DNA from: Austropuccinia psidii
Lineage: Eukaryota > Basidiomycota > Pucciniomycetes > Pucciniales > Sphaerophragmiaceae
DNA: 64,000 bases
Reading direction: 5' to 3'
Assembly (NCBI GenBank): GCA_023105745.1
Contig: JALGQZ010000003.1
Coordinates: 42,175,185-42,239,184, forward strand
Position numbers and translations under genes: made by a program. The notes below the pieces were generated by a model that was not told the DNA's origin, searched no databases, and was given only the letters and a program-made list of their open reading frames with translations. This document shows positions 23,919 through 34,405 of the stretch, one piece after another. Numbering within the stretch: the stretch's first letter is position 1; the number at the start of each line of letters is the position of its first letter.

Positions 23919-24417
23919 TCAAAGTCCTGGCCATGTTGAATACACTGTCCACGGCTGAAGGATCCAATTTGGTGATCCTGTACCCTTGTGGGTAAGGTCT
24001 GTGCCTTTTCCCTTGCTTTGATGGTTCTTGTGGCCTCTCTGCTTCTTCTGAGGTCCTTTGGGCTTGTCCTTGGACACTTCTGGAGCTGGTTTGGAGCTGG
24101 TAGACGCCACTGGGGGCTCTGTCTCTAAAGCTGGAGTCATTTCCAACTCTTTCTTCTGGTCTATGGACAAAAGACTTTGGTTCTTAAACCAATTATTTAT
24201 CTTTTTGACCTTGTCTTTGCAAGAAAATGGGCTCCAACCTCCTAAGAGTTCTATGGTCTTCTCTTGACCCAGAAAGCTCTTTATGTGTAAGTAAGAGTTC
24301 ATGGCCCCCTGCCAAAGGCTTGGGCATATTTCCCACTCCTCTTCTTTGGCTGCTCTGAACCAATTTTTGTATTGGCATTGACATATTTCTATTTCTGCCA
24401 CTTGAAAATGGTTCAGC
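23919..24417 (-). CDS. +1-frame exon 2 of family B accessory protein
   Basis: The frame is +1 relative to gag and open from upstream of 24418 to 23919. It matches the plus-strand copy at 53774-54342 residue for residue over most of its length (KNWFRAAKEEEWEICPSLW, GGWSPFSCKDK, KKELEMTPALE). A 13-base deletion near 24000 replaces the last third with an unrelated tail. Spliced to 24678-24822 it would give about 214 residues. See the plus-strand entry for domains. Confidence 0.55.
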
Positions 24418-24633
24418 CCTGGAAATATTATCATGAATTAGTTCAGGCTCAGAATTCACGTCAAAATCTGTGGGTACAGACCTTGGGGAATGGGGGGCAA
24501 CTCTGGTATCCTCCAAATGTGTCTTTCTTGAGGAAGATTTGACACTTCTGGATTTGGTCTTGCCTCTTCCTTGTCCACATCCATCTGGGTGGACTGAATA
24601 GTTGCTTCCATGTCTGGTATGCACCATTTTCAC
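24193..24633 (-). pseudogene. gag-frame N-terminal segment ending at a shared stop
   Basis: This 146-codon frame (MKMVHTRHGSNYSV...) ends with QKDK and TAA. The plus-strand copy at 53559-53999 ends at exactly the same codon. After the stop the gag frame resumes with the equivalent of LVEEPKSF. Residues are rich in S, R, G, H and P, with no domain recognised. Confidence 0.6.
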
Positions 24634-24677
24634 ATCAATTTAAAGATAAAAGTGAAAAATATAAGATAAACACACAC
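24419..24677 (-). other. Candidate 259-nt intron, family B
   Basis: On the minus strand it begins GTGTGT after CCAAAAG and ends TTTCCAG before GGCTGAAC. The donor, acceptor and phase are the same in the plus-strand copy at 53514-53773. Confidence 0.5.
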
Positions 24678-24822
24678 CTTTTGGTGGCAATTTATTCTTT
24701 TCTGAGTTAAATAAGGTACCTCTTTTAGCAATTTGCACATCAATACTGTCTTCAGATTCTGGACTAGTGATATATCTTTTATTGAGTCTGTTTCCAGCTG
24801 CACAGTATTTGATTAAAGACAC
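24678..24822 (-). CDS. Leader exon of family B element (minus copy)
   Basis: It begins MSLIKYCAAGN and continues to KLPPK, where a GTGTGT donor follows. Its residues match 53354-53513 with a short in-frame deletion. Exon length leaves phase 1, which the candidate acceptor at 24418 completes. Confidence 0.5.
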
Positions 24823-25194
24823 TAGAAAAATTATTTTTTATACTTTTTAAAATATTTTTAAAGATTTGTTATAAGCTTTATATTTTTTTAATATTGAAAA
24901 GATTATTTTTTTTGAAGAAAAAAAATCAAAATTTAAGAAGCTGAATGAAAATTCATTCAGAGTAACTCAAAGAATAATTTTATCAGTTTTTGGATGTGAA
25001 AAAGCCACATGTAAAAACAGTATAAAATTAAACCAAATTTGTCAATGAAAGATATTTCAAAAACAATTTCAAAAATAAAAATTATTTTAACTTTAAAATG
25101 AAAGAAAGAAATATCATTAAATTAATATATTTTAGAGCTTAAAAATATATTAATTGAGGGTACAAGGTTCAAAAAACATCGCCAGGCCCCCAAA

Positions 25195-25296
25195 TGTAAG
25201 ATGTGGTAGGTATTGTGCTTTTTTAGAACCCAAAACTGAAGTCTAGAATATGATTAAAGCCAAGTCTATGGATAAAATCATGGCCAGGCCCCCAAA
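25195..25296 (-). repeat. 102-bp insert carrying a second primer-site/LTR junction
   Basis: The junction GCCAGGCCCCCAAATGTAAG followed by ATGTG occurs twice, with its TGTAAG at 25195 and at 25297. The 102 bases between the two TGTAAG starts contain sequence not seen in the plus-strand copy's leader (GTAGGTATTGTGC... to ...GATAAAATCATG). The inner junction continues the normal leader and the outer one borders the complete LTR. Confidence 0.8.
25281..25294 (-). other. Primer-binding site, family B (minus copy)
   Basis: Reads TGGGGGCCTGGCCA on the minus strand, two bases inside the LTR. A second copy is about 102 bases further in. Confidence 0.75.
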
Positions 25297-27221
25297 TGTA
25301 AGATGTGACTATGAAACTGATGATAATATTACTATTAATCAACAGTACTTTGTCTGTTCTTATGAAATATAATAGTAAAGTATTATTATAGCCACAATTA
25401 AATAATTAAAGAATTAATTCTTTCATGTGTTAAACACTACTGGTGATTTTAACAGTGAGCAGTTATTGTCTACAAGAATCAATTACAAGAATATTTTAAT
25501 AATAAAACTTCTTTTATTAAAATAATAAAATTATTTTAATATATAATTATCTTTTGTAAGAATAATTGTAAATATAGTTCTTGAAGAAGACTAATTTTTT
25601 AGATAAAAACTTTAACAGTTAAAGATAAATAACTCACTAATATTCCAAAGAGCTTATTGAAACATAAAATAGAGATATTTGACGTAGAATTGTGGATTTA
25701 GTGGATCAAAATGTATTTATAGAAGTATTACAACAATATATAGCTGTATTCTATGATTTCACGTCTTTCTTATTGATTCTGAAACAATTAAAACACTCAA
25801 GAATAGCTTTACCTAATACCTACTTGTTGGTAACAATGATTTTAAATGGAGAATAAGATGATGATGTGGAAAAAACAGAAAGAGGATGCCTCTTTTAAGT
25901 CAACAACAGCTCCCAGAGGCATTCCATGGAGCAAACTGAAAAACCAGTGAGTGAGAAGACAATAAACCTTTTTGGATTATTGATTGCATCATCTGTTGTC
26001 ACATAAGATTATCATAATTACTTAATTGATGCTTTTACGTGGCTACCAACCCCAATATGGTTAAGAATAAAAAGAGTAACATCTGTAAATCTTCTTTTAT
26101 TCCAAAATAATCATTGATTTCTCAAAGTTATTAATGGTATTGCCAATTTCATCACAGGTTTTAATTACTGTGAATTTTTGAAGATTCAGTATTTCACGTA
26201 GAATGGTCAAAAATGGACTGTAAGTAAAACTTTGAATTTTATTAGTAAAACTGTAATTCTTTTTGGTTGTACCATAGATAATACAGCTCTCCATTGGTCC
26301 TGAAAGTTTCAGAGAGATTAATTAAGAATTGTATCTTTAATGAATTTTTGAAGTTTTTACCTCATTTCTACATAGAATTGCAAATATCAGTGTTTTACTG
26401 GTTGCTATGAGGTAAATCAATGGATACAAGTCCAAAAAAGGATTTAATTACTCTTTTGATGTTTATGCATGGAAAGTAATTAAGAATTGACATGGTTACA
26501 GGAGTCAAAGTAGCTCTTTACCTCCTTGGCACATCAAAATAGCAGGTTATTTGCTATTTTCTTAAAATTTACTGTAGTTGTAACATTGTAACGAAGTTCC
26601 CAAAAGGTTTTAGTTTACCAATTAGGCCAAGATCAGCCATGGATCCAAGCTTTGGAGCTGTCCATGCCTCTGAGGCCTCAGAAGTACGGTACCCTGGCTC
26701 TCTTTGATGTCTTTTGTCCCCCTTGCTTATTTTTCACGTCAAAATAGAATTTTAAGCTTAAAGTGAGATATCCACTATGGGTGTACCAAAAGTCCATACA
26801 CGAATACCATGATATTAAGTGCTCAAAGCATTAATAACACTTTTCTTAGTGTATATGTAACATGGGATTTCTCACATTCCCATTATTTTGGTGTGAAATT
26901 AAGGAAAACAAAACTTTTCACGGATATTTTATGTGGTATTGATGATTTGGTATTGAAGTATTTTCCATATTACCACCTCAAAGAGTTAATTTGAGCTTAT
27001 TCACTGTATGGAGCTACCCTAGTTGAATGTTTGTGTAGAATCCAAATCTGGCCATAAATCCATGGATTTACTTACTCAATAAAAGGTTATTCATCTTTTC
27101 TGAAACCAAAAATGATGAATTTTGGATATATGCATGACTTATGAGTTATGCATAATTCAAAATTTCTTTTTAAGATAATTGTGGCCTATTTGTATATGTA
27201 AAATATACCTCAAGACTCACA
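25297..27221 (-). repeat. 5' LTR of minus-strand family B element
   Basis: 1925 bases with ends TGTAAG and ACTCACA on the plus strand, matching 16873-18785. The 12-bp palindrome TTCTACGTAGAA of this LTR family is mutated here to TTCTACATAGAA. Confidence 0.92.
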
Positions 27222-27226
27222 AAGTC
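27222..27226. other. Target-site duplication AAGTC, right
   Basis: Matches 16868-16872 exactly. Confidence 0.9.
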
Positions 27227-28110
27227 AGTGCTGGCATGTACAGACCAATATTTTCCAAAAGCCTCAAAACCCAGATCTTAGTCAGTTTTTGAGATATGAA
27301 TAATCTAAGAGCACATAATTTAAGGGCTTTATGAGCTCTTTGATTTGATTTGCTTCATTTATACCCTTCTCAAAGACAGTAACAGCTATAAGGATTTGGA
27401 AATTTTGATATATTTTTGAAAATCAGTATGTGACTGCAAACACTTACAATCCAGACATCTTTTCCAATTTAAAAGATATCTGTATTATAATAATACATGA
27501 TTTCAAAGCTTCATGAGTTCCAAATTTTGGTATACTTTAGAGTACAGCTGTACAAATATATGGCAAATCTACAGGGGTTTCTTCACCTTGATATTCTCAT
27601 AAATCCTGTATTCTGTTTAATAAACTTTGTGCAAAGATTCCTTTACCAAATCTCGGGAAATTCAGGTCTAAGGAATTTCAAATACAACCTCTTATTTAGA
27701 TATGCAATTTTACTGTACTTATGTACAGTTTTGTACAAGCCCTCCTAGAAATTAAGGGGTGATAATGGTATTTCATGAAGTAGCAGTGCTAAAGGAAAAT
27801 GTATGGTACCAATTGATAGCTCTCATTTTAAGATTGAATAAAAAATATTTTTGATGGTAGACTCATTAAATATGCATAGGCTAGATGAAAGCTAAAAATA
27901 AGTTTTTTTACTTATTTTGTCTTATATTTAATTGATTTTATCTTTGTTGTTTCTTATCCCATTTGGATAAGGTTGGTATATATCTTTTTGGTACTTTTCC
28001 AACTTTATATTTTTACCACTCCAGGAAGTATTTTTCAAATATTTGCTTTACCATTATTTATGGTATTTTTGATGTTGTGCTGGTTCTCTGTTTGGGGTGA
28101 CAGGCTGTCA
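27227..28110 (-). repeat. Family A LTR, inner part (split)
   Basis: It continues the LTR begun at 16379. It shares blocks with 2567-4005 (GGTACCAATTGATAGCTC with AGTACCATTGGATAGCCC; TTTATGGTATTTTTGATG; GGTTCTCTG...GTGACAGGCTGTCA at the end). A purine-rich minus-strand tract (TACCCTCTCTCC on this strand) follows at 28111, as expected for a polypurine tract next to a 3' LTR. Confidence 0.6.
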
Positions 28111-28379
28111 TACCCTCTCTCCAAAAAAGGCTCATCAGTGGTGTGACTCTCTTGTCCTTATTGAGGCTCCAAATCTTCTGTGGTAAGTTTATCCATCTGG
28201 AAGGTCTTTATCTGGTGGTTAATTTTTGAATATTACCAGGTACTGTCTGTTGTCTTCCCATTAATTCTTACTTTCCTGGAATTAATGATCTCATTTAGTG
28301 AGACAGGTGAATCTTCCTCTTCCATCACTTTATCAATGGTGGAAAAATTTTTCCTGTTGAGAAATCTGCTATCATCTGC

Positions 28380-29350
28380 TCAATGATATGGTTTGATAAG
28401 GCTTACTTGGAAAACTTGGTGTTTCCTAGAGAATTCATCTTTTAATCTGACCTCCACTTCAGTTTTCCCTATCAGTCTAATTATGGTAAATGGACATACA
28501 TATGAATCTCTATTCTTTCTGGTACCTTTTAGGCTGTTGAAATTCAATGTTGAGATTTTGAACTTATCTCCCTCCTTGAATTCAGAATCTTGGTGACCCT
28601 TGTCATATCTCCAATTATTGTATAGTCTGTCTTCTGATATGAATTTCTCTGCATTTCCATTTTCTCTTCTCCACATTTTTTGGAAGTATTTACTGGTGGG
28701 ATCTACTTAAAGAAGCCCTTTCTTCAGGTAAGCTACTTATAAGAGTTGATTTCATCCTTTTTTGCAAGAAATCAGGGGTTTTTCCTGTTACTGAGTGTAT
28801 ACTGGTGTTGTAGGCCAGTCGTACTACTAGTATAAGGGCTATCCATGAATGGGTGTCCCCTTCATGGTCTTTGTATTCCATGCCAAAGTAACTGAATTTT
28901 GTAATGATGCCTTCCACAGCTTTGATCATCCTTTCTGCCAGCCCATCTATTTGTGGGTGTTATTCTGTTAAATATCATTGTTTAGTTCCCAGAATTTCAT
29001 AAAGCTTTGTGCATGATTCTGATTTAAATTTTGGGTCTCTATTACTTAATATTATTCTGCAAACTTCAGAGTTGGCTCTTATGTTTTTCCAAAATAAGAT
29101 GGCAGTTTCTGTTGCCATATCTTCTCTATGGCAAGGTAGGCATATGAAACTTTTGATGTACCTTTATACTACTACTAGTAATTGATTAAAGCTGTCTTTT
29201 CCTCCTGGGGAAAGTCCTGTTACAAAGTCCATATTTATGATTTCCAATGGGTTTTTGAGTTTGTCTATGCTTTGTATTAATCCATATTTCTTCCCATGGT
29301 TTTTTTCATATTCAGAAATTAATTCAGTTCTCTGAAATTTGTGAAGACTT
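28380..29350 (-). pseudogene. Integrase remnants
   Basis: 28380-28676 holds the C-terminal module (FKISTLNFNSLKG, then SYVCPFTIIRLIGKTEVEVRL), equivalent to the GPY/F region with the G replaced. 28690-28950 holds the end of the catalytic core (GLAERMIKAVEG with the catalytic E, MEYKDHEGDTHSW, LAYNTSIHSVTGKTP). 28950-29350 contains further core pieces (NRDPKF-like) between stops. Confidence 0.8.
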
Positions 29351-29356
29351 CAAATA

Positions 29357-30190
29357 ATGCCCATTCTAGGTAGCAGTGAAGCTTCTCTAGTGCCCATACC
29401 AGGTGTAGACACTCTTCCTGAGAATCTGCATTTATGGCTTTTGATTCTATCACTTTTCTATATATCTATCATATTACTCCTTCTTTGGGTATCCCATCTA
29501 CTAGTTGTCTCTTGTGGAGCACAGCTCCTAGTTCTGGATTACATTCTTCATCAATTTACAGCTTTAATGGTAGCTAAAAGTCAGGAATAAGTAGGAAATG
29601 TGCATTTTTCAGTTCATATTTAATTCTTTTGAATGAATCGATCCTTTTTTGGTAATTTCAAAGACTATTACCTTTTAAAATAGCCTGTATAGGTTACTAG
29701 TGATATGTGCAAATGTTTTTGATGTGGCTTATTTAGTAAATAGCAAAGCCTAGAAAAATGTTTATTTCTTTTATGTTCTTGGGAACTGGTTTCTTCATTA
29801 CTTCAGCTACTTTATTCTGGTCTATGGCTAACCTTAAGCCTGATACCTTGTGCCTTGGTACCAAAAGTTCTTGTTGGCCAAAATTTCTATCCTGAGAAAA
29901 ATTTACATATTGATTGGTGTGCATTTTCTCAATATTATATCAATTTTTCTCACATGGTCCTCCCATGTTTCTGAGTACACAATGATATCATTAATACATG
30001 CTACCATCAATCCTTCAATTCTGTCATCTTGAAATATGGTGTCCATCATCCTTTGGAAGTGAGCTGGTGCATTTTTGATGTCAAATGGCACTCTGGTGCA
30101 CTCATATATGCCCATATGGAATATAATTCCTAGGAGCTTAATGAAGTTTTGTTTAAATCCATTTTTATGAAAGCCCTTTATGCATTCCAT
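29357..30190 (-). pseudogene. Reverse transcriptase and RNase H remnants
   Basis: 29903-30190 reads the palm domain (MECIKGFHKNGF, MGIYECTRVPF, NAPAHFQRMMDTIF). Its catalytic box has become CIND (29987-29998) in place of YIDD. 29733-29924 reads the following segment (FGQQELL, KVSGLRLAIDQNKVAEV, KPVPKNIKEINIFLGFA). 29357-29730 has RNase H-like pieces in shifted frames. Not functional. Confidence 0.82.
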
Positions 30191-30394
30191 TTTGCTATAT
30201 TTTTCTTTTGCAAAATTCTTTTTTAAATGGGGTAACTTTTTGCTTTATTGAAAATGTTCAGGGCTCTGAAATATCTATCTAGTCTAGATTTTCCATTGTG
30301 CCAAGTCATTAGGACTGTTGTATTGACTTCCACTATGTCATTATTTCCTGTTTTTTTAATTACCCCAATTTCTAGGAGTTCATTTATATGTTTC

Positions 30395-30772
30395 TCAATT
30401 TCCTTCCTGGTTTCCAGGCATTCTAGGCATGGGTGGGAAGGGTCTTTCTACATCCATATATAGCTCTATATAATGTCCCTTGATTTTTTGTAAGGCCTCA
30501 TCTGAAATTGCAAAAGATGCTATGTGCTTTCTTAATATTTCAAGTAAGCTGAGTTTCATCTTACCTCTTAGTTGTGATCCATATTGGGCTTGTTTGAGCT
30601 CTTCCAATAGGTCCTTAGGTATTTTGTCATTTCTTATGTGTTTTATATCAAACAATAACCCTTTGTTCTTCTTTGTTCCTATATTAAGATACCTGTTCTT
30701 ACTATTAAATATGTTCATACCATACATTCTTTGGTATTCTGTGCCCAAAAAACAGTTCTCGTACTTGTTCAT
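30395..30772 (-). pseudogene. Protease-RT linker remnant
   Basis: 125 codons (FLGTEYQRMYGMNIFNSKNRY ... GHYIELYMDVERPFPPMP) align with the [20 protein letters not shown] ... [17 protein letters not shown] stretch of the family B polyprotein, between protease and reverse transcriptase. The region further upstream (30773-31290) has only short scattered matches. Confidence 0.75.
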
Positions 30773-31289
30773 TGTCTAAAACTACAAATTCAGGTCTTAA
30801 TATGATATTTCCTTCATTGTGAGGAAGAGCTACTTATTTGATAATTGTCCCAAAGGAGTTCATCCTTCCTGATTCACTCTTAAATTATCTTGCTTTTTTA
30901 GGGATTATCTCTTCCTCCCATGAGGATAAATAATTAGCTTTATATTCTTTGACCACTATGAAGCATGTGGCTCCTATTTCAATTATCATTGGGTGTTTTA
31001 AGTTTGCTATGTAGACTTTCAGTTTGGTGGACAAACGATGGATAAACCCCATACCTTTTTTTTGTGTTACCAGGAATTTTTGTCAATCCTGTATGTGCTT
31101 ACAGAGATCTCTTTCTGTGTTTTCCTGTGGTATTCCAGAGTCCATCTCTATATCCTTTATTTCCAGTGATTTTTCCTCATTGGATTCTGCTATAAATTCT
31201 TTGTGCTCTGCTTCACCCTGTGAATCTGCTCTGAGTCTATTACCCATTCTGTCAAAATCAGGTTTGTTACCTCTTGGTTCGTCTTTTGA

Positions 31290-32110
31290 TTTTACTCAAT
31301 TGCATATGGCTTATTCTTCAGTTTTATAAAAAGACTTTCATGATGATCAGATGACCCACAGTTTTGGCACACATTTTCCTTTTCAGGACTCTCCACTTAT
31401 TTGTACTTTTTAGTTCCTTCATCTTCAGACTTATTTTTTTCTTTGATGTTTCTATTGAAAGTTGTTTGCCTCCCAATGGAGGTCTTTTTCCTTACATTTT
31501 GTATGAAATTCTCTATGTCATAAATGCTTCTGAATTTGCTGCATTTTCTTAGTCTCCTGCCAGTTTTTTCAGGAGCTCTTGATTTCTCATTTCTATTTTC
31601 ATGTGTGGATCAATTTATTTGAGTCTTTTGGTGTTTTCAAGACATCATTCATAAATGTCTTTTCTGTTTAGTATCTGTAACTGGCAAAAAAAGATGGATT
31701 TTTGCCAAATTTAAGTACCATTTCTGTACTTCTGTATTATTTGGTTTCTTCACAGTGGCCAGCTTTTCATTACATTTATCTCTTTCATTTCAGTGTATTG
31801 TCAGTTTTCATGTCTTATGAATTAAGCTTTGAGTGTTGTGGGGATCCAGTAGTCTGGTATCTTTGGGGCATCAACAACAATTCTATCAATATAATCAATG
31901 AGCTCCATGTGATCATTTCCTCCAATTCCTGAGAGTTTAGGCCAATTTGCTGCTTAAACTAACTTCTTCAATTCTGGCTTCTCAGAGTAACTGAGTTTAT
32001 CTCCATCTTGGTAAATAGATTCAGACCTTAGCGTTGGATCCTGATATGCAGATACTTGGTTGTCTAATATTTCTTGTTCTTTTACCTGTTGGGATTCTTT
32101 GTTGATGGGT
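31290..32110 (-). pseudogene. gag capsid and zinc-knuckle remnants
   Basis: Near 31340-31375 the minus strand reads CQNCGSSDH, a CCHC knuckle that has lost its last cysteine. Near 31840-31960 it reads a damaged capsid block like family A (NDHMELIDYID-type wording). Stops and shifts are frequent. Confidence 0.6.
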
Positions 32111-32530
32111 TCATCACCTTAGCTTGTTGGAGGAAAGGAATCTCCTTGTTTCTCCTCTTTATCATAGATTTAATAAATTTATTTTCTGAGATTTTCCTGC
32201 TGATTCTGGAAATTTCTCAATTCCCTCTTCATAGTCTGTTCTTCCTCTAGTATTGATTTCAACTGTCTATTGGTTTACTCAAATTCTGCCCAAAATTTGG
32301 CTAAATTTGTGTTTCAGTCTTTGATTACTGTAGCTTTTAAGTTTTTTTCTTCCTTCAATGTTTCTATCTCTGTCCTCATGTTTTGTAAGATCTAATGTGT
32401 CCACTGAATGGATTTGGCCAATTTTGCCCATGTGAACTTCTCATTAACAGGTTCATTTTTTTCAAAATCATGAGTTGGGATTGTATTTTCAGTCATATGC
32501 TCTGGATCAGTTTATTCTGAGATAGTAATA

Positions 32531-33230
32531 CTATTTTTTGATTTTGTGCACCTCATGGACTAAATTGATGACTTTGTTCATCAAGGGACCTGATTCTTTT
32601 GTCCTTGGTTGAGAGAAACGTTTTTCCCCTTGGGCTACTTTTCTTCTTCTTTGAGCTACCAAGGATGATTTGGGAGTACTGGATGAAATGGCCTTTGAAT
32701 TGTAGTTCCTAGAGCTCCTGGACTGTTGTGGGGAAGGTGGAATTCCTTCATCCCTTCCTTGGGGTTCGTTAATCTGACTGGGCTCTTCCATATTCCAAGA
32801 ACTCTCTATGGCTTGGATTTCTTCCTGGTTCTCTTTGATTCAGATTTCTCTTTCTCCTCAGAGCCTGGAGTCTTCTTGTGGGATGCCAACCTTTCATTTC
32901 TTCCATATGTTCTGTCCAATTTATTTTCTTGAGGCAGATCTTTTGGATTGTAATTCCTTTTTCTGCCCATGATGCTTAACAATGAACATTTCTTTGTAGA
33001 TACTTCATGTGAAAAGATCTTTTAGTAGTTTAGAGATTTAAATGACTTTTTCTGCATCTTTTCAGCCCTCTGGTTGGACTTCTGGGTTGAATTTGAGTTG
33101 GAATGGGAATTTCAGGAGGAGTTCCCTGATGGTAAGTCCCTTGTTGGTCATTTGTTTCAAAATATGGCTTTCTTCCCCCTCTTCAATTCTTTCTTTTCCA
33201 GTTTTCCGGCTCATTTTTTGGGAATTCAAT
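32531..33230 (-). pseudogene. +1-frame protein remnant of family A
   Basis: 32531-32791 is an 86-codon frame ending in the basic tract and C-terminal helix of the family A +1 product (AQRRRKVAQGEKRFSQPRTK, LMNKVINLVHEVHKIKK, compared with MIQKLLDLVKEVHKNQK). Upstream, about 32800-32910, a KGWHPTRRLQAL stretch matches KGWNPARKFRLL, with frameshifts. No gag frame of comparable length is left over the same bases. That the +1 reading is the recognisable one supports it being a true protein. Confidence 0.6.
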
Positions 33231-33299
33231 ATCTCCAAGAAATGGAGGTTTCATGTTAAAAATGTTAAAAAATGACAGAAAAAAACAAAAAATGTTTTT

Positions 33300-33605
33300 A
33301 TTCAGTTTTTGATTAGTTCTAGCAGTTCCTTGCACAAATTGATGGTTAATACTCTTTCAAAATTTTCCTTTGGAGTTTCCGAGTGGCTTTATGACAGTTA
33401 TATTTGGTTTTTCAGCATTTTTGGTTGGTGTCTTCCTTGGCTTTTTGGCCCTGGTTACAGATATTGGGGTTTACTCTTTTGAGTTGATTTCCTCACTGTT
33501 CCTCTTCTTCTCTCCTTCTTTTTGAAGCACCTCTTTGTCTTCTGAGGCTGTCACATATGGACTTCATTTTTATGGGTTTTCTAGTGGAATGTAGTGTCTT
33601 TCCAC
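33300..33605 (-). pseudogene. Leader exon remnant of family A
   Basis: On the minus strand HYIPLEN near 33579-33596 matches NYIPLET of the exon at 1686-1987, with the start codon changed to GTG. Near 33310-33400, ITVIKPLGNSKGKF and FVQGTA match ITIINPVVTSKGKL and FVQGTV. Confidence 0.55.
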
Positions 33606-34405
33606 TTTCAGAAATAAAAATGATAGTTTTTTATTATAGTTTTTGATCAAACTAAGATATTTCTTCTTTTTAAGACTATTTTGTAATGATTTCTTATCTT
33701 GTTTTATACATCTTTTTATTATCAAATACATAATAGATTTTGGAATTTTTACACATAAGTTATAAGTAAAATCTCAATATTCAATTGCTTTGTGAGGTAT
33801 TCACTTGAGTATTTTTGTTTTTCATGTTTTATATTAAAAAAAAGGTAAAAATTACTTTTTTATAGTTTTTTATAATAAAAAAATTATACATATCATATTT
33901 AATTATTTGAATATTGGATTATTTATCAAGATATCATGTTTTTATACAATTTCATGTCACTTTGAGTGAAATCCTTTTGGAGTAATATTTTCTTGAGATA
34001 TTTCTTTTTGATTGTTAAAAGATTTCTTTATTCTTTTGAATAATTATTAGCCCCCCTCAGAGCTGAAAATATTTAGTTAATTAAGTATGGGAGCTTGAGC
34101 TAAAAACACATTTATATATATCAATTTTTTGGAGCTAGAGTACATGCAAAATCAATCTTTGAACACAGAAATTTTCAAATAAGCTCTATTTTGGTATCTT
34201 GCAAACAAGTGAGGTTAGGTCTCAAAATCTAACCTCATTAGCAAGAATTCTTATCCTTAAAGTTAATTACAATTGAAGTAAGAAAATCTTCCACCTCTCA
34301 GTTATGTTCCATATTGATATTTTCCTTTTAGTTTTCAATAACTGCCACCCAAAAGACAATCTTCTGAAAATCCATCTAAGAATGATTCAAAATTCTCTGC
34401 ACATC
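33606..34405. other. AT-rich interval, no gene
   Basis: This should include the leader and 5' LTR of the family A element on its left. The only trace I see is GCCCCCCTCAG at about 34050, which could be a damaged primer-site/LTR junction. The rest is not recognisable. Confidence 0.35.

Larger units (their letters stand above)
16873..27221 (-). mobile_element. Full-length family B Ty3/gypsy chromovirus, decayed, minus strand
   Basis: It has two LTRs (16873-18785 and 25297-27221, TGTGAG...TTACA type), a primer-binding site, gag, protease, reverse transcriptase, RNase H, integrase and chromodomain-like tail in order on the minus strand, and a polypurine tract. It is flanked by an exact 5-bp duplication AAGTC. 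The two LTRs differ by several percent by eye and the coding region has multiple stops and indels, so the insertion is old. It sits inside an LTR of an even older family A element. Confidence 0.95.
28111..33605 (-). mobile_element. Decayed internal region of a family A element
   Basis: Fragments on the minus strand run in order: leader exon, +1-frame protein, gag, knuckle, linker, reverse transcriptase, RNase H, integrase. Each resembles family A or B proteins but every frame is broken repeatedly. It was interrupted in its 3' LTR by the minus-strand family B element. I could not identify its 5' LTR beyond 33605. Confidence 0.8.

Noticed and set aside
18916..24633. Repeat-induced point mutation as the cause of decay in the minus-strand element
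   Set aside because: The clearest lesions (GAA to TAA, GAT to TAT, small indels) are not C-to-T changes. CpG is depleted generally, but a RIP signature was not established by eye.
34050..34405. 5' LTR of the decayed family A element
   Set aside because: Only GCCCCCCTCAG resembles the primer-site/LTR junction. The following bases do not align with known family A LTRs.
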